DNA from: Sphingomonas sp. URHD0057
GTDB lineage: Bacteria > Pseudomonadota > Alphaproteobacteria > Sphingomonadales > Sphingomonadaceae
Assembly (NCBI RefSeq): GCF_000620665.1
Contig: NZ_JIAU01000005.1
Location: 363,501 to 427,500 of the forward strand
Direction of reading: 5' to 3'
DNA: 64,000 bases
Both the position numbers and the translations under genes were made by a program. The notes below the pieces were generated by a model. It made no database searches, was not told the DNA's origin, and saw nothing but the letters and a program-made list of their open reading frames with translations. This document shows positions 34,238 through 43,154 of the stretch, piece by piece (the stretch's first letter is position 1; each line of letters starts with the position of its first letter).

Positions 34238-34724
34238 GCGCGCCAAACCTCTGCTCGAAGCCGTCGCGGTCGTTGCGCGCCAGATAGTCGGCCTGCTCGA
34301 CGATGCGGTCGCGCGAGATGCGGCCGCGGAATGCGCCGAGCTGCCCGTCCAGGCGCTCGATTTCGGTGGGCGTGAGATGCGCGAGCTGCTCGAAGCGATG
34401 AAAGCCGAGCGCATGCAGCGCATCGGCGAATTTGGGTCCGACTCCCTTCAACAGACTGAGGTCGTCGGCGGGATCCTTCGCCCGTGACAGCTTACGGTGC
34501 ACCGAGGCGCCGAGGATCTCGCCGGTCACGTCGCTGGTCGCCGCGGCCGCTTCGCCGGCAAACCCGCGGCCTTCGCGGTCGCGCCCGCTGGCCGGCATGT
34601 GCGGCCGCCGCGGCGCGCTGTCGGTGAGCTGGACGCGCTGGCGTGGCCTCAGCACCAGGTAAGCGAGGGCGACCGCCGCCGCAGCGATCAGAATGAGCCA
34701 CCAATATTCGCGGATGAAATCCAT
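34230..34724 (-). CDS. Membrane-anchored helix-hairpin-helix protein
   Basis: 164 residues: one N-terminal membrane helix (about 8-25, WWLILIAAAAVALAYLVL), a basic low-complexity linker, then a helix-hairpin-helix domain (about 90-160; LSLLKGVGPKFADALHALGFHRFEQLAHLTPTEI). The same domain ends various alphaproteobacterial proteins, often with DNA-binding annotation unproven. It starts 3 bases after the stop of the upstream BON-like membrane gene, so the two form an operon, probably with purD. The target is unknown. Confidence 0.75.
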   Translation of the reverse strand: MDFIREYWWLILIAAAAVALAYLVLRPRQRVQLTDSAPRRPHMPASGRDREGRGFAGEAAAATSDVTGEILGASVHRKLSRAKDPADDLSLLKGVGPKFADALHALGFHRFEQLAHLTPTEIERLDGQLGAFRGRISRDRIVEQADYLARNDRDGFEQRFGALS

Positions 34725-34727
34725 TTC

Positions 34728-35282
34728 TTACCAATTCCATTGAGCGTTGAAGCGTCGGCGAAGCTCGACGAAATAGGCGAGCAGCACGCCGAAAAGAAAG
34801 CCCAGGATCGTCGCTGCGCCGCTTTCGACGATGAGCGGAACGCCGCCGCCGGTCGACCACCGCGCTTCGCGCACGCCGGGAATGAGGGCCAGGATTCGAC
34901 TGAGCTCGCTACGCTGAAAGTCGTCGGCTGGTCCGGACAGGATCAGTCGGCGGCTGAGCGGGCGGCGGTGAAGCCGCCCCGTGACCTGGTACATTTCATA
35001 ATTGTCGAGCGTGAGGCGGGCGTCCCGTTCGACTCGTTGGGCAAACAAGTCCGCGGCGTGCATCGGTCCGGCCCACAAAGCCGCCGCGGCGATCGCGACC
35101 GCCGCACCGATCCCAAGGGCCAGCCATCGCTTGCGGCGCAAGTCGTGCGTCGCCAGCGGGACCCCCTCGAGCTTGTCCTTGACCGCGGCCGGCGGCAGGC
35201 GGAAGCTGATCGATCCCGCCACGATCCCGATCACCGGGCCCACGGCGAGCAGCGGCCAGAAATAGCTCCACAGGGTGTTCAT
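34728..35282 (-). CDS. Membrane protein with periplasmic BON-like domain
   Basis: A 184-residue protein with three membrane helices (about 7-27, 52-72 and 150-172). Between helices 2 and 3 lies a soluble segment with LSGPADDFQRSELSRILALIPGVREARWS, which has the strand-helix-strand pattern of BON domains (lipid or polymer binding). It is not assigned to a known family. The start overlaps the purD stop as ATGA, and the HHH gene follows after 3 bases, giving a purD-BON-HHH run. Confidence 0.65.
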   Translation of the reverse strand: MNTLWSYFWPLLAVGPVIGIVAGSISFRLPPAAVKDKLEGVPLATHDLRRKRWLALGIGAAVAIAAAALWAGPMHAADLFAQRVERDARLTLDNYEMYQVTGRLHRRPLSRRLILSGPADDFQRSELSRILALIPGVREARWSTGGGVPLIVESGAATILGFLFGVLLAYFVELRRRFNAQWNW

Positions 35283-36538
35283 GCGGTCTCCCGCTGCAGC
35301 TCACGCCAGCCGATATCGCGGCGGTGGAAACCGTCGGCGAAATCGATTTGGTCGACCGCGCGATAGGCGCGCGCCCGAGCATTCGCGAACGTATCGGCAA
35401 CCGCGGTCACCGCCAGCACACGGCCGCCTTTGGCGACCAAGCCGCCTTGGACAAGCTCGGTTCCCGCGTGGAACACGGTGACGCCGGCGACTTGCTCGGC
35501 CGCTTCGATGGCACGGATCGCGCCGCCGCTGGCTGGCGTCCCCGGATAGCCGCGCGCCGCCACGATCACCGTCATCGAATGCTGCGGCGAGAGCCTGGGC
35601 GGAGCGATCTCGCCGAGCCGGCCGGTGGCGACGGCGAGCAGCAATTCGGCGAAGTCGCCGTCGATCAGCGGCATGATCGCTTCGCACTCGGGATCGCCGA
35701 AGCGGACATTATATTCGATCAGCTTGGGGCCCTGCGCCGTAAGCATCAGTCCCGCGTACAGCACGCCGCTGAATGGAGTTCCCGCAGCGGCGAGGGCGCG
35801 CGCGGTCGGAAGCACGATCTCCTCCATCGCGCGGCTCTGCAGCTCGGCGGTGAGGACCGGCGCGGGGGCATAGGCGCCCATGCCGCCGGTGTTGGGGCCG
35901 GTGTCACCTTCGCCGACCCGCTTATGATCCTGCGCCGAGGCCAGCGGCACCGCGGCGGCGCCGTCGACCAGCGCGAACAGGCTCGCTTCCTCGCCCTCGA
36001 GGAATTCCTCGATGACCAGCGGCCCGTCGCCCGCGGCGTCGATTGCCGCTTCGGCCTCGGCGCGGCTCATGGCCACCGTAACGCCCTTGCCCGCGGCGAG
36101 GCCGTCGGCCTTGATCACGACCGGGATACCGAACTGGCTCAGCGCCTCGCGGGCCTCGGCCGCCCGCTCGGCCCGGACGTAGTCGGCGGTTGGGATTCCG
36201 TTGGCTTTGCACAGGTCCTTGGTGAAGCCTTTGGAGCCTTCGAGCCGGGCGGCCGCCGCGTTGGGCCCGAACACCCCGATGTCGGCCTGCCGCAAGGCAT
36301 CGGCGACGCCGGCGACCAGCGGCGCTTCCGGCCCAACCACGACGAGGTCGATCGCCTGCTCCTTTGCGAGGGCGACCACCGCGCCGGAATCGCACGGGTC
36401 GATGGCCGCACATTCCGCCCACCGCGCGATGCCCGGATTGCCCGGCGCCGCAAGCAGCCGGCCGCAGCTTGGCGATTGCCTAAGCCTCCAGGCGAGCGCA
36501 TCTTCGCGGCCGCCCGACCCCAAGAGCAAAATGTCCAT
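35279..36538 (-). CDS. purD: Phosphoribosylamine-glycine ligase (GARS)
   Basis: Second step of purine synthesis: ATP-dependent ligation of glycine to phosphoribosylamine; 419 residues, ATP-grasp fold. Motifs are MDILLLGSGGREDALAWRL at the start, VVGPEAPLVAGVADAL, KADGLAAGKGV, EEFLEGEEAS, TGGMGAYAP and ARFGDPE-like VRFGDPECEAIMPL. ATG 36538 is set by that N-terminus and by AGGGAG 6 bases upstream; a longer frame to 36697 runs through xseA. Its start codon overlaps the divergent xseA start in the palindrome CCATGG. Confidence 0.96.
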   Translation of the reverse strand: MDILLLGSGGREDALAWRLRQSPSCGRLLAAPGNPGIARWAECAAIDPCDSGAVVALAKEQAIDLVVVGPEAPLVAGVADALRQADIGVFGPNAAAARLEGSKGFTKDLCKANGIPTADYVRAERAAEAREALSQFGIPVVIKADGLAAGKGVTVAMSRAEAEAAIDAAGDGPLVIEEFLEGEEASLFALVDGAAAVPLASAQDHKRVGEGDTGPNTGGMGAYAPAPVLTAELQSRAMEEIVLPTARALAAAGTPFSGVLYAGLMLTAQGPKLIEYNVRFGDPECEAIMPLIDGDFAELLLAVATGRLGEIAPPRLSPQHSMTVIVAARGYPGTPASGGAIRAIEAAEQVAGVTVFHAGTELVQGGLVAKGGRVLAVTAVADTFANARARAYRAVDQIDFADGFHRRDIGWRELQRETA

Positions 36539-37928
36539 GGATCTCCCTGACGATACGCGTGGCGGCCTGTTAGCGAACGTCGCCCCCGGCGACAATTCGC
36601 CGCCGCTGAGCGTCAGCGAACTTTCGGGCGTGCTCAAGCGGACCATCGAGACCGCCTTCGGCAACGTCCGCGTCCGCGGCGAGATTTCGGGCTTCAAGCG
36701 CCATGCCTCGGGCCATTACTACTTCACCCTGAAGGACGAGAATGCGTGCATCGACGCGGTCATCTGGCGCACCAGCGCGGTCTCGCTGGCGTTCCGGCCG
36801 GAAGACGGCGCCGAAGTCATCGCCACCGGCAAGCTGACGACCTACCCCGGCCGCTCCAAATACCAGATCGTCATCGAGGTCATGGAGCTGGCCGGCGAGG
36901 GCGCCTTGCTCGCTTTGCTCGAGCGGCGGCGCAAAGCGCTCGCCGCGGAAGGGCTGTTCGACCCGGCGCGCAAGCGCAAGCTGCCGTTCCTGCCGCGCGT
37001 CATCGGCGTGGTAACCTCGCCCACCGGCGCCGTGATCCGCGACATCATCCACCGCCTCGAGGACCGCTGCCCGACTCACGTGATCGTGTGGCCGGTCCCG
37101 GTTCAGGGTGAAGGCGCGGCGGCGAAGATAGCCGAGGCGATTCGCGACTTCCCGGCGGTCGAGCCGCGGCTGGATCTGCTGATCGTCGCCCGCGGTGGCG
37201 GTTCGATCGAGGATCTGTGGGCGTTCAACGAGGAAGAGGTCGTCCGCGCCGCAGCGGACTGTCCGATCCCGCTGATTTCGGCCGTGGGCCACGAGACCGA
37301 TACCACCCTCATCGACCACGCGTCCGACCGCCGCGCGCCGACTCCGACCGCGGCCGCGGAAATGGCGGTGCCGGTGCGCTCGGAACTGGCGGCTCAGCTC
37401 ACCGAGCTGGCCCATCGCGCGCAACAATGCCTGGCCCGCCGCTCCGAGCGCGACCGCGAGCGCTTCGAGCTGACATTGTGCCGCTGGCCCGAGCCGCGCG
37501 CCCTCTTCGCCCCCGCCATCCAGCGCGTCGACGAGCTCGGCGAGCGCCTCCCGCGCTCGCTCGCAGCACGCGCGGGCCACGCGCGCGCGGACATGAATCT
37601 CGTCGCCGGGCGGCTGCGCCGGGACCTTGTCGATCAGCGAATCACGCGATTGACGGAGAAGCTGTCGGCGCTGTGGCAAATGGCCGAGCTGGTGCATCCG
37701 GACCGGCCGCTGGCGCGCGGCTTTGCGCGGGTCACCAGCCGCGGCGGCAAGACGCTCACCAGCGCCGCCGAAGCCAGGGCCGAAGCGCTCCTGACGCTGC
37801 AGTTCGGAGATGGGGCGGTCGATGCGACGGTTGGAAGCGGGAGCGCGAGTCCGCCGGCGGTTGAGCGAAAGGCGCGCAAATCCTACATTCCGCCCCAGCC
37901 GGGCCTGTTCGACCCGCCAGAGGAATAG
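36537..37928 (+). CDS. xseA: Exodeoxyribonuclease VII large subunit
   Basis: A 463-residue nuclease subunit that degrades single-stranded DNA with XseB. The N-terminal OB-fold (about 25-125; VRGEISGFKRHASGHYYFTLKDENACIDAVIW) precedes the catalytic domain (RVIGVVTSPTGAVIRDIIHRLEDRCP, ARGGGSIEDLWAFNEEEV, SAVGHETDTTLIDHASD) and a coiled-coil region. Two starts are possible, ATG 36531 and ATG 36537; neither has a good ribosome binding site, and I take 36537. xseB is not in the window. DUF2093 follows 4 bases later. Confidence 0.94.
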   Translation: MDLPDDTRGGLLANVAPGDNSPPLSVSELSGVLKRTIETAFGNVRVRGEISGFKRHASGHYYFTLKDENACIDAVIWRTSAVSLAFRPEDGAEVIATGKLTTYPGRSKYQIVIEVMELAGEGALLALLERRRKALAAEGLFDPARKRKLPFLPRVIGVVTSPTGAVIRDIIHRLEDRCPTHVIVWPVPVQGEGAAAKIAEAIRDFPAVEPRLDLLIVARGGGSIEDLWAFNEEEVVRAAADCPIPLISAVGHETDTTLIDHASDRRAPTPTAAAEMAVPVRSELAAQLTELAHRAQQCLARRSERDRERFELTLCRWPEPRALFAPAIQRVDELGERLPRSLAARAGHARADMNLVAGRLRRDLVDQRITRLTEKLSALWQMAELVHPDRPLARGFARVTSRGGKTLTSAAEARAEALLTLQFGDGAVDATVGSGSASPPAVERKARKSYIPPQPGLFDPPEE

Positions 37929-37932
37929 AGCG

Positions 37933-38136
37933 ATGTTGATGACCGGAAGCGGCAAGGCCGCGCGCGTGCATTATCTGGCGGGGACGTTCCGCTTGCTGTC
38001 CGACGGCGACCACGTGGTCTGCGCCGTCACCGGCGCCCGCATCCCGCTCCACGAGCTGCGCTATTGGAGCATCGAGCGGCAGGAACCCTATGTCGACGCC
38101 GAAGCCAGCCTGAAGGCCGAACAGCGCGACGACTGA
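37933..38136 (+). CDS. DUF2093 family protein
   Basis: A 67-residue conserved alphaproteobacterial protein of unknown function. The signature is ARVHYLAGTFRLLSDGDHVVCAVTGARIPLHELRYWSIERQEPY. It has one cysteine and no membrane segment. ATG 37933 is 4 bases after the xseA stop, with AGAGGAAT overlapping the end of xseA, so the pair is an operon, as in many relatives. It ends 3 bases before the convergent gene's stop. Confidence 0.9.
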   Translation: MLMTGSGKAARVHYLAGTFRLLSDGDHVVCAVTGARIPLHELRYWSIERQEPYVDAEASLKAEQRDD

Positions 38137-38139
38137 GCG

Positions 38140-38664
38140 CTAGCCGACGCGGCGGCCTTTGACGCCGGTCTGGCCGTTGATGCGGATGAAATAGCTGCCC
38201 ATCGGACCGCGCCGGATGACGATCTTCTGGCCAGGCCTTGGTTCCCTCAGGCTAATCGATTCCTCGGTGGTCTCCCAGACCGCGTTGCCGTCGGCGATGA
38301 CGACCTGATAGCGCCCGTTCCCCTCGCGCACCGATTTGATCGTGGATTCGATCTGGTCGGGCGTGTCGCCGGCGCTCTGGTCGCCGGCGAAGAAGGGCAA
38401 CTTGGGCATCGAGAACCCGAACAGGGAGCGGCGAGCCTGGCGCAACTGACCGCGGTCGACGATGTTGATTTCGCCGCTCTTGGATGCCGTGATCAGCGCC
38501 GGCGCGGTCTTGTCGTAACAGGCGAGGCGCTGCGCCGGGTCGGTCAGCGTCCGGCAATTCTCGAGAGCGTTGATGTAGGGCGACATCGGCGCGGGCGGAC
38601 CTTTCGCCGCGGTCGAGGCCGACGCGAGAATCGCGATCGCGGCCAGCGAAACAATCACGCGCAT
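38140..38664 (-). CDS. Exported hypothetical protein with SH3-like tail
   Basis: A 174-residue periplasmic protein. The signal peptide (about 1-20) is followed by SPYINALENCRTLTDPAQRLACYDKTAPAL, a two-cysteine motif also found at the start of several alphaproteobacterial exported proteins. The C-terminal segment (GNGRYQVVIADGNAVWETTEES...GQKIVIRRGPMGSYFIRING) looks like a small beta-barrel. The start is set by GGGGAG 8 bases before ATG 38664. The function is unknown. It is divergent from the TonB receptor, 214 bases away. Confidence 0.78.
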   Translation of the reverse strand: MRVIVSLAAIAILASASTAAKGPPAPMSPYINALENCRTLTDPAQRLACYDKTAPALITASKSGEINIVDRGQLRQARRSLFGFSMPKLPFFAGDQSAGDTPDQIESTIKSVREGNGRYQVVIADGNAVWETTEESISLREPRPGQKIVIRRGPMGSYFIRINGQTGVKGRRVG

Positions 38665-38878
38665 GCCATTCTCCCCGCCGAGCTTCGTGCGATTCCTGCC
38701 ACCGTGAGGGCGGAAAGCAACCTGTGCCCCAAATGCAACATTACCGCCACGATTTGTCGCTCGCACGACTCGTCTGATTGATTCGCCACGGCAACTACCC
38801 GTAGGAACCGTACATCAGTGCCGAACAGAGCGGCCGAAGATTCGTGGCTGCGGCCTCGGGGTTCAGAAGGGGATCAGA

Positions 38879-41800
38879 ATGTCTAAGAGCTATCGATCGC
38901 TTTTGGCGACGACCGTGATTGCGGGATTCGCAGTAGCGGCAATGCCTGCCTATGCGCAGGATGCGTCGCCGGCGCCGCCGGCCGGTACGACCGACACCAC
39001 CGCTCCGGGTGGCGCAACGACCGAAGGCCAGACGCAGGCCGGCACAACTCAAGATGCGGGCCCGGGTGCGCAGCCGCAAGAAGCGGTTCCGCCGGCGCAG
39101 GCCCAGGGTGGCGGCGAGATCATCGTCACGGGCACCTTGATCCGTAACCCCAACCTAACGTCGTCCTCGCCGGTCGCGGTCGTTGGACAGGAAGAAATCA
39201 ACCTTCGCCAGTCGACCAACGCCGAACAGATCCTGCGCACCATCCCGGGCGTGTCCCCGGGCTTTGGCCAGAACGTCAACAACGGCAACAACGGTACCGC
39301 CACGGTCGATCTTCGCGGCCTCGGCCAGAAGCGCAACATCGTCCTTCTCGACTCGACCCGCCTGGTTCCCGCGACCACGGCCGGTGCGGTCGACTTGAAC
39401 AACATCCCGCTGTCGCTGATCGATCGCATCGACGTGCTGACCGGCGGTGCCTCGACCACCTACGGCGCCGACGCCGTGACGGGTGTCGTCAACTTCATCA
39501 CCAAGAAGAATTTTGCCGGCGTCGACATGCGCGTCCAGGAAGGCATCACTGAGCGTGGTGACGGCAACACCTTCCGTACCGACCTCACCCTCGGCGCCAA
39601 CTTCGATGACGGGCGCGGCAATGCGGTGCTAGCGATCGGCTATATCGAGACCGATCCGGTATCGTTCGCCAACCGTGAGTTCGGCGAGTGCGTCATTACC
39701 TCCGCGACCGGCGGATGCGGCGGCAGCTCCTCGACCTCGATCCCGACTTCAGTGGCGTTCCCGGGCACCGGCAAGCGCCAGGTGAACCCCGAATCAACGG
39801 CGTTCATTCCGTCCTACCGGACCTTCAACTTCAACCCGTACAACGTCTATCAGACGCCGTTCCAGCGCTACAATGCGTTCGGGCAGGCGCATTACGACAT
39901 CTCCGATGCCGTCTCGGTCTATGGGCGGGCGCTTTTCACCAAGACCACCAACAGCAGCATCGCGGCGCCGTCGGGCTTGTTCGGCACCCATCTGACGATC
40001 CCGGGCTTCAACCCGTTCCTGACCGACGCCGAAGCATTGTTCATCTGTCAGCACCAAACTGTGCCCGGCCCGGACGGTCCAATCCCCGCTCCGATCAATG
40101 ACCTGGCGACATGCCGCCAACAGCCCGCCCTGGATATCCCGGCCGTCTATCGCCGCACGACCGAAGTCGGTCCGCGTGTGGACCAGTTCCAGACCAACAT
40201 CTTCGACTTCAAGGCGGGCGCGACCTGGAACATCACGCAGAACATCAACTTGGACGTTTACGGCGCCTATGGCGAGTCGGAGCAAGTCCAGCGCCGTCAG
40301 AACTACGTGTCGACCAGCCGCGTCCAGCAGGCGCTGAACACCAATCCGGATGATCCGACGCAGTGCGCCGATCTCAGCGCCGGGTGCGTGCCCTTGAACC
40401 TGTTTGGCCAGCCGAACAGCATCACGCCGGAGATGGCGGGCTTCATCGGCGGCATCGAAAGCACGATCTCGCGCGGTGCGACGCTGGCTCAGGTCCATGG
40501 CGTCGTGTCGGGTGACTTCGGCTTCTCGCTGCCGTGGGCCGGCAAGCCTATCGCCTTCGCGATCGGTGCCGAGCATCGCGACTACACCGCTCACACCCGT
40601 CCCGACGCTCTTGCGCAGGTTCCGGGTGAGCTTGGTGGCGCCGGCGGCGCGATCCTGGCGGTCGAAGGTGGCTACACCGCCGAAGACGCGTTCGGAGAAT
40701 TGATCGTCCCAATCGCGGCCGACCGTCCATTCTTCGACGAGCTGACCCTCGAGGCTGGCTATCGCCGTTCGCACTATGTGGTCGACGCCGCAGGCAAGCC
40801 AAAGTTCAGCGCCGACACCTACAAGATCGGCGGCACCTGGGCGCCGTTCGATGCGATCAAGTTCCGCGGCAACTACCAGCAGGCGGTCCGCGCGCCGAAC
40901 ATCGCCGAGCTGTTCACGCCGGTGGTTACTGCGCTGACCAACCTCGGGACCGACCCCTGTCAGGGCACTGCGAATCCTGCGCTTGTCACCGAAGATGTTC
41001 CGCTCAATCCGAACATCACCAACCCGGCGCTTCAGGCGATCTGCCTTGCGCAGGGTGCCCCAGCGGGCACGATCGGCCAAATCCCGCAGCCGATCTCGGG
41101 CCAGGTCAACATCACCGTTGGCGGCAACCCCACGCTCAAGCCGGAAACCGCGCATACCTGGACGGTCGGCGTGGTTGTGACGCCGCGACAGCTGCTGCCC
41201 GGCTTCAACGCCTCGCTCGATTACTACAACATCAAGATCAAGAACGGCATCGTCGTGCCGCTCCCGGGCGACATGATCCGCGCTTGTTTCGGCGACAATC
41301 CGGCGAGTCCGCCGGCTGGCGCCCCGACTTCGGCCGACTGTACGGCCATTCGTCGTAACCCGGCGCTTGGCGGCCTCAGCGGCGATCCGGCGACCACTCC
41401 GGGTCTGCTCGCAAGGACAACCAACCAGGGCGCACTGAAGACGAGCGGCTTCGACTTGACGGCAAACTATCGCCGGAATGTCGGCTTCGCGGATCTCATC
41501 CTCAACTTCGCCGGCAACTACACTCGCGATTCGCGGCTGTCGTCGATCCCGTCGCTTGGTTTCGGCCCGAACTGCGCCGGCACCTTCAGCGTCAACTGCG
41601 GTATCACCCTTGGCCAGCTTCAGCCGAAGTGGTCGTGGAGCCAGCGGACGACCCTGTCGTTCAAGCCGATCGACGTGTCGCTGCTGTGGCGGCACATCGG
41701 CGCCTTCCAGTATGAGCATGGCGCGCCGAACAACCTGCCGCCGCTGTTCGAAGGTCCAATCACCTGCAATGGCTGCGCGATCGAAGGGCAGCATTTCAAC

Positions 41801-42022
41801 GCCAACCGCATTCCGGCGTTCAACTACTTCGACCTGACGACGCGCTTCTCGATCACCGATCACTATGAGCTTACGCTCTCTGCGATCAATATCTTCGACA
41901 AGGACCCGCCGCTGGTCGGTGGCGAGGCCGGGTCGACGACGGCGGTCGGTGGCAACACCTTCCCGTCGACGTTCGAAACCCTGGGCCGTCGTTATTCGGC
42001 GACGGTCCGCCTGAAGTTCTAA
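38879..42022 (+). CDS. TonB-dependent receptor
   Basis: Outer-membrane active transporter of 1047 residues. A signal peptide (1-23, AYA-Q) leads to a Pro/Thr/Gly-rich spacer (24-78) and a TonB-box-like EIIVTG. The plug domain (about 90-210) includes LRTIPGVSPGFGQNVNNG, VDLRGLGQKRNIVLLD and GGASTTYGADAVTGVVNF. A 22-strand barrel ends in SATVRLKF. The long extracellular loops contain several cysteine pairs. The substrate is unknown. AAGGGGAT precedes the ATG and a strong terminator follows. Its neighbours are modification-type enzymes rather than transport partners. Confidence 0.95.
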   Translation: MSKSYRSLLATTVIAGFAVAAMPAYAQDASPAPPAGTTDTTAPGGATTEGQTQAGTTQDAGPGAQPQEAVPPAQAQGGGEIIVTGTLIRNPNLTSSSPVAVVGQEEINLRQSTNAEQILRTIPGVSPGFGQNVNNGNNGTATVDLRGLGQKRNIVLLDSTRLVPATTAGAVDLNNIPLSLIDRIDVLTGGASTTYGADAVTGVVNFITKKNFAGVDMRVQEGITERGDGNTFRTDLTLGANFDDGRGNAVLAIGYIETDPVSFANREFGECVITSATGGCGGSSSTSIPTSVAFPGTGKRQVNPESTAFIPSYRTFNFNPYNVYQTPFQRYNAFGQAHYDISDAVSVYGRALFTKTTNSSIAAPSGLFGTHLTIPGFNPFLTDAEALFICQHQTVPGPDGPIPAPINDLATCRQQPALDIPAVYRRTTEVGPRVDQFQTNIFDFKAGATWNITQNINLDVYGAYGESEQVQRRQNYVSTSRVQQALNTNPDDPTQCADLSAGCVPLNLFGQPNSITPEMAGFIGGIESTISRGATLAQVHGVVSGDFGFSLPWAGKPIAFAIGAEHRDYTAHTRPDALAQVPGELGGAGGAILAVEGGYTAEDAFGELIVPIAADRPFFDELTLEAGYRRSHYVVDAAGKPKFSADTYKIGGTWAPFDAIKFRGNYQQAVRAPNIAELFTPVVTALTNLGTDPCQGTANPALVTEDVPLNPNITNPALQAICLAQGAPAGTIGQIPQPISGQVNITVGGNPTLKPETAHTWTVGVVVTPRQLLPGFNASLDYYNIKIKNGIVVPLPGDMIRACFGDNPASPPAGAPTSADCTAIRRNPALGGLSGDPATTPGLLARTTNQGALKTSGFDLTANYRRNVGFADLILNFAGNYTRDSRLSSIPSLGFGPNCAGTFSVNCGITLGQLQPKWSWSQRTTLSFKPIDVSLLWRHIGAFQYEHGAPNNLPPLFEGPITCNGCAIEGQHFNANRIPAFNYFDLTTRFSITDHYELTLSAINIFDKDPPLVGGEAGSTTAVGGNTFPSTFETLGRRYSATVRLKF

Positions 42023-42046
42023 ACTTCGCGGCTAGTCCAGGCATTC

Positions 42047-42078
42047 GGGGCGGATCTTCGGATCCGCCCCTTTTTTTT
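42047..42078 (+). terminator. Strong intrinsic terminator of the TonB receptor gene
   Basis: A perfect 10 bp stem GGGGCGGATC/GATCCGCCCC is capped by a TTCG tetraloop and followed by eight T residues, 24 bases after the stop. The T-tract ends at the stop codon of the convergent gene. Confidence 0.95.
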
Positions 42079-43090
42079 ATGTCAAAGGGTGGGGAAGGTC
42101 GGTGGCAATGCCGGCGGCCTCGCCAACCAGTGCGGCCCACTCGGCAACCTTTCCGACTTCATCCCCGTAGACGCTCCGTGCCGCGCGATATTCGTCATCG
42201 CGCGCGCTTGCGCCGAACGCGGTTCCATCCTTGGAATTGCGGGTGAGCACCGTGCCCGCCACCGCGCTTACCTGCTCGGACGTCAGGGCGAGTTGAAACA
42301 GTCCGGCCGCCCCCTCGAGGGCCTCCTTCGGCCGCGCAAGAAACGCATCACTGGACAGCGAGCGCACCCTGCCTGGATATTTCTCGATCAAATCGGAGAA
42401 CAGGCACTGCTGACCGAGCCAGGCGCAAGCGGCGATCTGCAGATCCATCAGGCCCAGAAAGTCCGTGTCGGTCAGGCCAAGGCGGTCCAGCAACTGCTCC
42501 CTTCGCATCGCCATGAACAGCTCGCGCCCCCACAGCCGGCCATCAAAGCCCTTCTTCGCGAGTGAAAGCAAATGGTCTTCCAAGGGTGCGTACATCAACA
42601 CCGCGCTCGCTTCAGGGCGCAGCTTCAACATCGCCGCGGCCAGGCCATTGGCAATGGTCGAAGGCTTCACGACCGAGAGCTGGTCGCCTCCGAAGGGCCG
42701 GGCGAGCAGGCTGATTGCATCGCTGAGGGCGCGCCCGACTTCGGCCGGCAGCGCACCCCTTTTGCGCCAGCCGACGACGTCATTAAGAATATTGGGTTCG
42801 CTGAAACCGGTCGCCAACCCGGGCTGATCGAAGCAGCGGGTGAACAGCGTCGAGCAGCAAAAACCCGAATGAAACACAAATTGGATTGGCGCGGTCGCCG
42901 GCGCGAGCCGTTTTGCCCGTTCGCGCGGCTCGGCGCGGTAGGGCCTCTCGGGCAAATGATTGACGGCGAGAAACGGCGCCGAGCCGCGCGTCTCCCGATC
43001 ATAATCGACGAAGCGGATCGTATCGGTGGCTTCGTCGAACCGGTATGCCAGCCACTCCGGTCCGAGATTATCGCGATCCTCGTGACCCAC
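42077..43090 (-). CDS. Sulfotransferase-like P-loop protein
   Basis: A 337-residue protein with a PAPS-type phosphate loop, FVFHSGFCCSTLFTRCFD (about 73-90), in which the usual GxPRSGT is replaced by HSGFCCST. KPSTIANGLAAAMLKLRPEA and a helical C-terminal half follow. This matches a group of uncharacterised sphingomonad/caulobacter proteins distantly related to sulfotransferases. I take GTG 43090 with AGGGA 8 bases upstream; an ATG at 43156 in frame would add 22 polar residues and overlap the divergent gene's start. The role is unknown. Confidence 0.72.
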   Translation of the reverse strand: MGHEDRDNLGPEWLAYRFDEATDTIRFVDYDRETRGSAPFLAVNHLPERPYRAEPRERAKRLAPATAPIQFVFHSGFCCSTLFTRCFDQPGLATGFSEPNILNDVVGWRKRGALPAEVGRALSDAISLLARPFGGDQLSVVKPSTIANGLAAAMLKLRPEASAVLMYAPLEDHLLSLAKKGFDGRLWGRELFMAMRREQLLDRLGLTDTDFLGLMDLQIAACAWLGQQCLFSDLIEKYPGRVRSLSSDAFLARPKEALEGAAGLFQLALTSEQVSAVAGTVLTRNSKDGTAFGASARDDEYRAARSVYGDEVGKVAEWAALVGEAAGIATDLPHPLT

Positions 43091-43154
43091 TTCGCTGTTC
43101 CCTGACGAACCTGGCTCGCTTGCACGGGTTCGGAGCCTGTGATTATGCCGGGGC

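Noticed and set aside
39794-41863. Minus-strand open frame of 689 codons
   Set aside because: It is antisense to the TonB receptor, whose frame shows clear family motifs from end to end.
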